A DNA stretch of 64,000 nucleotides from Chitinophaga alhagiae (GTDB lineage: Bacteria; Bacteroidota; Bacteroidia; Chitinophagales; Chitinophagaceae). Made by a program: the position numbers and the translations under genes. Below the pieces are notes generated by a model. The model searched no databases. It was given only the letters and a program-made list of their open reading frames with translations, and was not told where the DNA came from. The DNA is taken from positions 744,001-808,000 of the forward strand of contig NZ_QXMH01000001.1 in NCBI RefSeq assembly GCF_003568665.1, given 5' to 3'. Each line of letters starts with the position of its first letter. Position 1 is the first letter of the stretch. Of the stretch, positions 60,688-64,000 are shown piece after piece.

Positions 60688-60720
60688 CGGCGTAGCTACT
60701 CCGGTACTGCGCCGTTTTTT
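60688..60720 (+). terminator. rho-independent terminator of tyrS
   Basis: CGGCGTAG (60688-60695) pairs with CTGCGCCG (60707-60714), one G-T pair, followed by six T. It overlaps the end of the convergent rhodanese gene. Confidence 0.8.
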
Positions 60721-61067
60721 ATTTCCGCCTCTACCGGGTAACCTTTCCGCAACCACACGGAAAGCCCCGCCGTCATCACGAACACGTTCTCAAACCCCAT
60801 GTTCCTTGCCCGTTTGGCAGCGTAAGGCCCCGCGCCGCAAAGCGCGTCCGAACAATAGAACACGATCAGGGCTTTTCTGTCCGGCCCCAGGTCTTCAGGG
60901 CCATAGTCCCCCGGGTCCAGATGCCTGGCTCCCGGGAGGTGGTGGCGGCGGAAGGAGGAAATACTATTATTGTCAATGGCAATGAACCCCGGCTGGCCGA
61001 GCTTTTGTTTTACCTCTTCAGGGCTTATCTCCGTAAGCCCGAAGAGCCTGGTAGTGGTGATCCTCAT
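60696..61067 (-). CDS. rhodanese-like domain protein
   Basis: 123-residue single-domain sulfurtransferase-like protein. FIAIDNNSISSFRRHHLPGA matches the early rhodanese strand-helix. The active-site loop is Y71-C-S-D-A-L-C-G-A-G-P with Cys72 in the catalytic position and a second Cys at 77. No signal peptide. Sulfur acceptor unknown. It is divergent from the serine hydrolase, and a CACATTTG element (61079-61086, one mismatch) may be its -7 box. Confidence 0.87.
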   Translation of the reverse strand: MRITTTRLFGLTEISPEEVKQKLGQPGFIAIDNNSISSFRRHHLPGARHLDPGDYGPEDLGPDRKALIVFYCSDALCGAGPYAAKRARNMGFENVFVMTAGLSVWLRKGYPVEAEIKNGAVPE

Positions 61068-61176
61068 GCTTTTTTATACAAATGTGGACCAGGGTAGTGA
61101 CAAGGGTATGTCAGCAGGAACGGCGGCGGTAAAAAAAACCTTATTTTCACACTTCTAAACTCTTTATGACCCGCCC

Positions 61177-62994
61177 ATGAAATTGATTCCCTTCATAGGC
61201 CTTGCGTTGCTGGCCTTTACGCAGGCAAAAGCCCAACAGAGCGATTCCCTGGCCGATAAAAGACTGGCAGGCATAGACAGCCTGCTTTCCACCCTGCTTG
61301 CCGATTGCAAGGCCGCCGGCTTTGCCGTGGCCGTGGTGAAAAAAGACAAGATCGTGTATGCCAAAGGTTTCGGCTACCGCAACTACGCACAAAAGCTGCC
61401 GGTAACTCCCAACACCCTCTTCGCCATCGGCTCCAGCACCAAAGCCTTCACCTGTGCGCTGTTGGGGCAACTGGCCCATGAGGGCAAGCTGGAATTGGAC
61501 AAGCCGGCACTCACCTACCTGCCCGGCTATCATTTTTATAATGAAAAGATGGACGCCAACATCACCATCCGGGATATGATGAGCCACCGCACCGGCCTGC
61601 CGCGGCACGACTGGAGCTGGTACGCTTTCAAGACCGGATCGAGAGACAGCCTGATGAAACGGCTGCAGTACCTGGAGCCCAACAGGGGCGTACGCGAATA
61701 TTGGCAATACAATAACCTGATGTATATGGCGCAGGGGGTGATCGCCGAAAAACTCACCGGCAAGCCGTGGGAAGACAACATACGGGAAAGGATACTAACG
61801 CCCCTGGGCATGACCCGTACCAACTTTTCTGTAGAAGACATGCAGCAGGACAAAGATTTTGCCTACGGTTATACTGTTAAAAAAGACAGCGTCATTGAAA
61901 AAATGGACTTCCACGACCTGTCCATCATAGGGCCCGCCGGCAGCATCAACAGCAGCGCCAATGAAATAGCGGCGTGGCTGATAACGTGGATCAACGAAGG
62001 AAAATATAAAGGGAAAGACGTACTGGCGCCTTCCTACATTGAAGCTGCCGCGGCGCCGCAAATGGTGATCCCGGGAGCCGCATTGCCCAAAAAACACAGC
62101 GATATTCACCTGTTGTCTTACGGCCTGGGCTGGTTTGTCAGCTCTTACCGCGGCCACTACGAGGTGGAGCATGGCGGCAATATTGACGGCTTCTCCGCCA
62201 GCGTAGCCTTCTACCCGTCTGACGAGCTGGGCATTGTAGTGCTCAGCAACCAGAACGGTTCTTCTGTTCCCGACTACGCCCGCAAACTCATTGCAGACCG
62301 CATGCTGCAATTGAAATATGTAGACTGGAACGCTGAAGTAAGAGATAACATTAAAAAGGCCATTGCCAACCGGAAAACTGCCAGCAAAACCAAAAACGCT
62401 GACCGCATTAAGGGCACGCGGCCTTCCCACCAGCTTTCAGCCTACGAAGGCAGCTTTTATAACCCCGGCTACGGCACTATTTCAATAACGCAACACAAGA
62501 ACGCGCTGTACCTGAAAATAGGGCCGAAAGATTCCCTCTACCTCTCCCATTTCCATTATGATGTTTTTGAGGCAAAGGGCATAGATGACAAGGGAGTAGT
62601 GGATTCTACCGGTACCGGCCTTCGTTTTACGTTCCGCTACAACGATACCGGCCGCGTGGAAAAGCTGCTGGCCCCGCTGGAATCTTCCCTGAAAAGCCCC
62701 ATAGAATTTACCTACCAGCCCAAACAGCTGGCCGTTCCCAAAAGCATGCTGGAAAAATATACCGGAGAGTACCTGATGGGTAAAGCCTCCGTTCGCGTAT
62801 ACACCAAGGGCGATGTGCTGTACGTATTTGTGCCGGGCCAACCGGAATACGAGACCTCGCCAACCGGTGAGCATACTTTTACGCTGACAAAGCTGAACGG
62901 CTACAAGGTACGTTTCGGGCTGAAAGGGCAGGAAGTGGAAAGCATTACTTTCCTGCAACCCAACGGCACCTTTGAAGCAAAGAAAAAGAAATAA
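61177..62994 (+). CDS. exported class C beta-lactamase-family serine hydrolase with C-terminal DUF3471-like domain
   Basis: 605 residues. Signal peptide at 1-20 (FIGLALLAFTQAKAQ). Catalytic S86-S-T-K89, Y178-N-N180 and H332-G-G334 are all present, so the enzyme should be active. After the catalytic domain a basic linker (residues 395-412) leads to a beta-rich DUF3471-type domain of about 190 residues. Family members cleave D-Ala peptides or esters; substrate unknown. Unlike the relative at 3830-5266 it keeps the canonical YxN. Single gene. Confidence 0.9.
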   Translation: MKLIPFIGLALLAFTQAKAQQSDSLADKRLAGIDSLLSTLLADCKAAGFAVAVVKKDKIVYAKGFGYRNYAQKLPVTPNTLFAIGSSTKAFTCALLGQLAHEGKLELDKPALTYLPGYHFYNEKMDANITIRDMMSHRTGLPRHDWSWYAFKTGSRDSLMKRLQYLEPNRGVREYWQYNNLMYMAQGVIAEKLTGKPWEDNIRERILTPLGMTRTNFSVEDMQQDKDFAYGYTVKKDSVIEKMDFHDLSIIGPAGSINSSANEIAAWLITWINEGKYKGKDVLAPSYIEAAAAPQMVIPGAALPKKHSDIHLLSYGLGWFVSSYRGHYEVEHGGNIDGFSASVAFYPSDELGIVVLSNQNGSSVPDYARKLIADRMLQLKYVDWNAEVRDNIKKAIANRKTASKTKNADRIKGTRPSHQLSAYEGSFYNPGYGTISITQHKNALYLKIGPKDSLYLSHFHYDVFEAKGIDDKGVVDSTGTGLRFTFRYNDTGRVEKLLAPLESSLKSPIEFTYQPKQLAVPKSMLEKYTGEYLMGKASVRVYTKGDVLYVFVPGQPEYETSPTGEHTFTLTKLNGYKVRFGLKGQEVESITFLQPNGTFEAKKKK

Positions 62995-62997
62995 AAA

Positions 62998-63032
62998 AAA
63001 AGGGCTGACCGGGATCACTGGTCAGCCCTTTT
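62998..63032. terminator. terminator between convergent genes
   Basis: GGGCTGACC (63002-63010) pairs with GGTCAGCCC (63020-63028), with A run before and T run after, so it can act on both strands. Confidence 0.88.
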
Positions 63033-63046
63033 GCAGGCAAGGAGGC

Positions 63047-64000
63047 CTAGTTAAGGCCGTACTTGTATTTATACCGTTCGTACAATTGTTTGTGTTTGTC
63101 CTCCAGGCTTACTTCCCGGCCCTGTATGTAAGCGCGGGTGATCACGCTGCTTTTCATATCAAGGATATCTCCCGTGCTCACCACAATATTGGCATCTTTC
63201 CCCACTTCCAGCGAACCTGTTTTGTCCGCAATGCCCAGTATTTTAGCGGCATTGAGGGTAACGGCGCTCAACGCTTCTTCCTTGCTCAGGCCATACGCCG
63301 CAGCGGTGCCCGCGTTAAAAGGCAGGTTCCGTTGCTGCCAGAAGCCTTCGTTGCTGATGCAGAACAGGATACCGGCCTGCTGCAACTGGGCGGCGGTTTT
63401 GTAAGGCTGGTCCACATCATCATCTGCCGTTACGGGCAGGCTGTGTTGTTGCGTGAGCACTACGGGAATATTGCTTTTCTTCAGCACCTCCGGGATGAGC
63501 CAGGCGTCTGTACCGCCTACGATCACCACGTCAAAATTAAATTCCTTCGCAATGTCTGCCGCTACGATCATTTCCTTTACCAGGTCACAGTGAATGAAGA
63601 GTTTCTGCGAGCGGTCAAACAGGCCTTTCACCGCTTCATACTTGAGGTTGGTAGCGGTATGTTGGGGCTGCTGCAGGTAGCCCTGCGCCGCACGGAAAAA
63701 GCGCTTTACTTCTTCAATTTTGGCCATGGCCGCCTTTACCGCGTCTGTGCCCGGGCCGCTGGCCGTTGCGCCAAAAGGGTTGCTCCGGGCCATGAGGCGG
63801 GGCATGTTAAAGTGAATGGCGTTATCTGTTTTATACGCCGCGTCTTCCCAGTTCCAGGCATCGAGCTGTACTACGGAAGAGCTGCCGCTGACAAGGCCAC
63901 CCTGGGGCACGGTATGCGCCAGCAATATACCGTTGGTGCGCAGGGTGCCTATCACTTTGGAATCTGTGTTGTAAGATACGATGGAACGTACGGAGGGGTT
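63047..64000 (-). CDS. amidohydrolase family protein, partial at the right edge
   Basis: C-terminal 318 codons or so of an imidazolonepropionase/dihydroorotase-like amidohydrolase; the start is outside the window. Visible segments: LFIHCDLVKEMIVAADIAKEF, VVIVGGTDAWLIPEVL, then YGLSKEEALSAVTLNAAKILGIADKTGSLEVGKDANIVV, the typical end of the metal-dependent hydrolase fold. The place of the usual metal-binding HxH is not in the window. In many Bacteroidota two such proteins are encoded in tandem and are secreted; that cannot be checked here. Confidence 0.85.
   Translation of the reverse strand, partial: NPSVRSIVSYNTDSKVIGTLRTNGILLAHTVPQGGLVSGSSSVVQLDAWNWEDAAYKTDNAIHFNMPRLMARSNPFGATASGPGTDAVKAAMAKIEEVKRFFRAAQGYLQQPQHTATNLKYEAVKGLFDRSQKLFIHCDLVKEMIVAADIAKEFNFDVVIVGGTDAWLIPEVLKKSNIPVVLTQQHSLPVTADDDVDQPYKTAAQLQQAGILFCISNEGFWQQRNLPFNAGTAAAYGLSKEEALSAVTLNAAKILGIADKTGSLEVGKDANIVVSTGDILDMKSSVITRAYIQGREVSLEDKHKQLYERYKYKYGLN

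Overview
The window comes from a moderately GC-rich member of the Bacteroidota, most likely a Chitinophaga-like member of the Chitinophagaceae. Four things point there: two SusC/SusD pairs, a dialkylresorcinol/flexirubin-type pigment cluster, Bacteroidota core promoters (-33 TTTG or TTCG, -7 TAnnTTTG) in front of many genes, and an almost complete lack of Shine-Dalgarno sequences. No IS element, CRISPR array, rRNA or tRNA was found. The gene at the left edge (tagaturonate reductase) and the one at the right edge (amidohydrolase) are cut by the window.

Layout. 0-12.2 kb is housekeeping: uxaB (partial), mnmA, a NOL1/NOP2/Sun-type rRNA methyltransferase, a class C serine hydrolase, sucB and sucA (the E2 has two lipoyl domains), rpsT and an M14 metallopeptidase. 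12.4-13.5 kb is AT-rich, with a HigB/HigA toxin-antitoxin pair next to a 53-codon truncated lipoprotein. 13.6-22 kb, read leftward, is the pigment cluster: DarA, DarB, a small unknown protein, a BtrH-like acyltransferase, a two-gene ABC exporter, an ACP, an intact KAS II and a KS homologue lacking catalytic residues. Two 47-bp repeats in front of darB each encode a 16-residue reading frame coupled by ATGA overlap to the next start. 22-26 kb holds a GIN-domain lipoprotein, guaA and a PBP1-type lipoprotein. 26-31 kb and 47.6-52.3 kb are SusCD pairs without enzymes beside them; between the first and the DNA-repair genes lie a TauE permease and an NCS2 purine permease.

34-44.5 kb is rich in DNA-repair genes: an Lhr-type ligase-associated helicase, a DUF6157 protein, the PdeM phosphoesterase, an XRE/S24 (LexA-like) repressor, a Y-family polymerase (DinB) and a DnaE2-like polymerase. 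The sequence predicts a regulatory circuit. The 13-bp palindrome CTAA-N5-TTAG occurs twice at the repressor promoter (one copy contains the -7 box) and twice at the dinB promoter, and I found it nowhere else in the window. This is the most striking result: a self-contained SOS-like mutagenesis switch.

44.6-47.4 kb is an operon of a DUF3467 protein, a malate/lactate-type dehydrogenase and aspartate kinase. 52.3-53 kb is AT-rich, with a strong promoter driving a 23-codon frame and a degenerate 75-bp-offset repeat. 53-55.7 kb encodes two predicted outer-membrane proteins overlapping by ATGA, one with a ComEA-like helix-hairpin-helix domain. 55.8-64 kb is again mostly housekeeping: a deoxynucleoside kinase with trpS, gatC with a LolD-type ATPase, cobalamin adenosyltransferase, tyrS, a rhodanese, a second serine hydrolase and the partial amidohydrolase.
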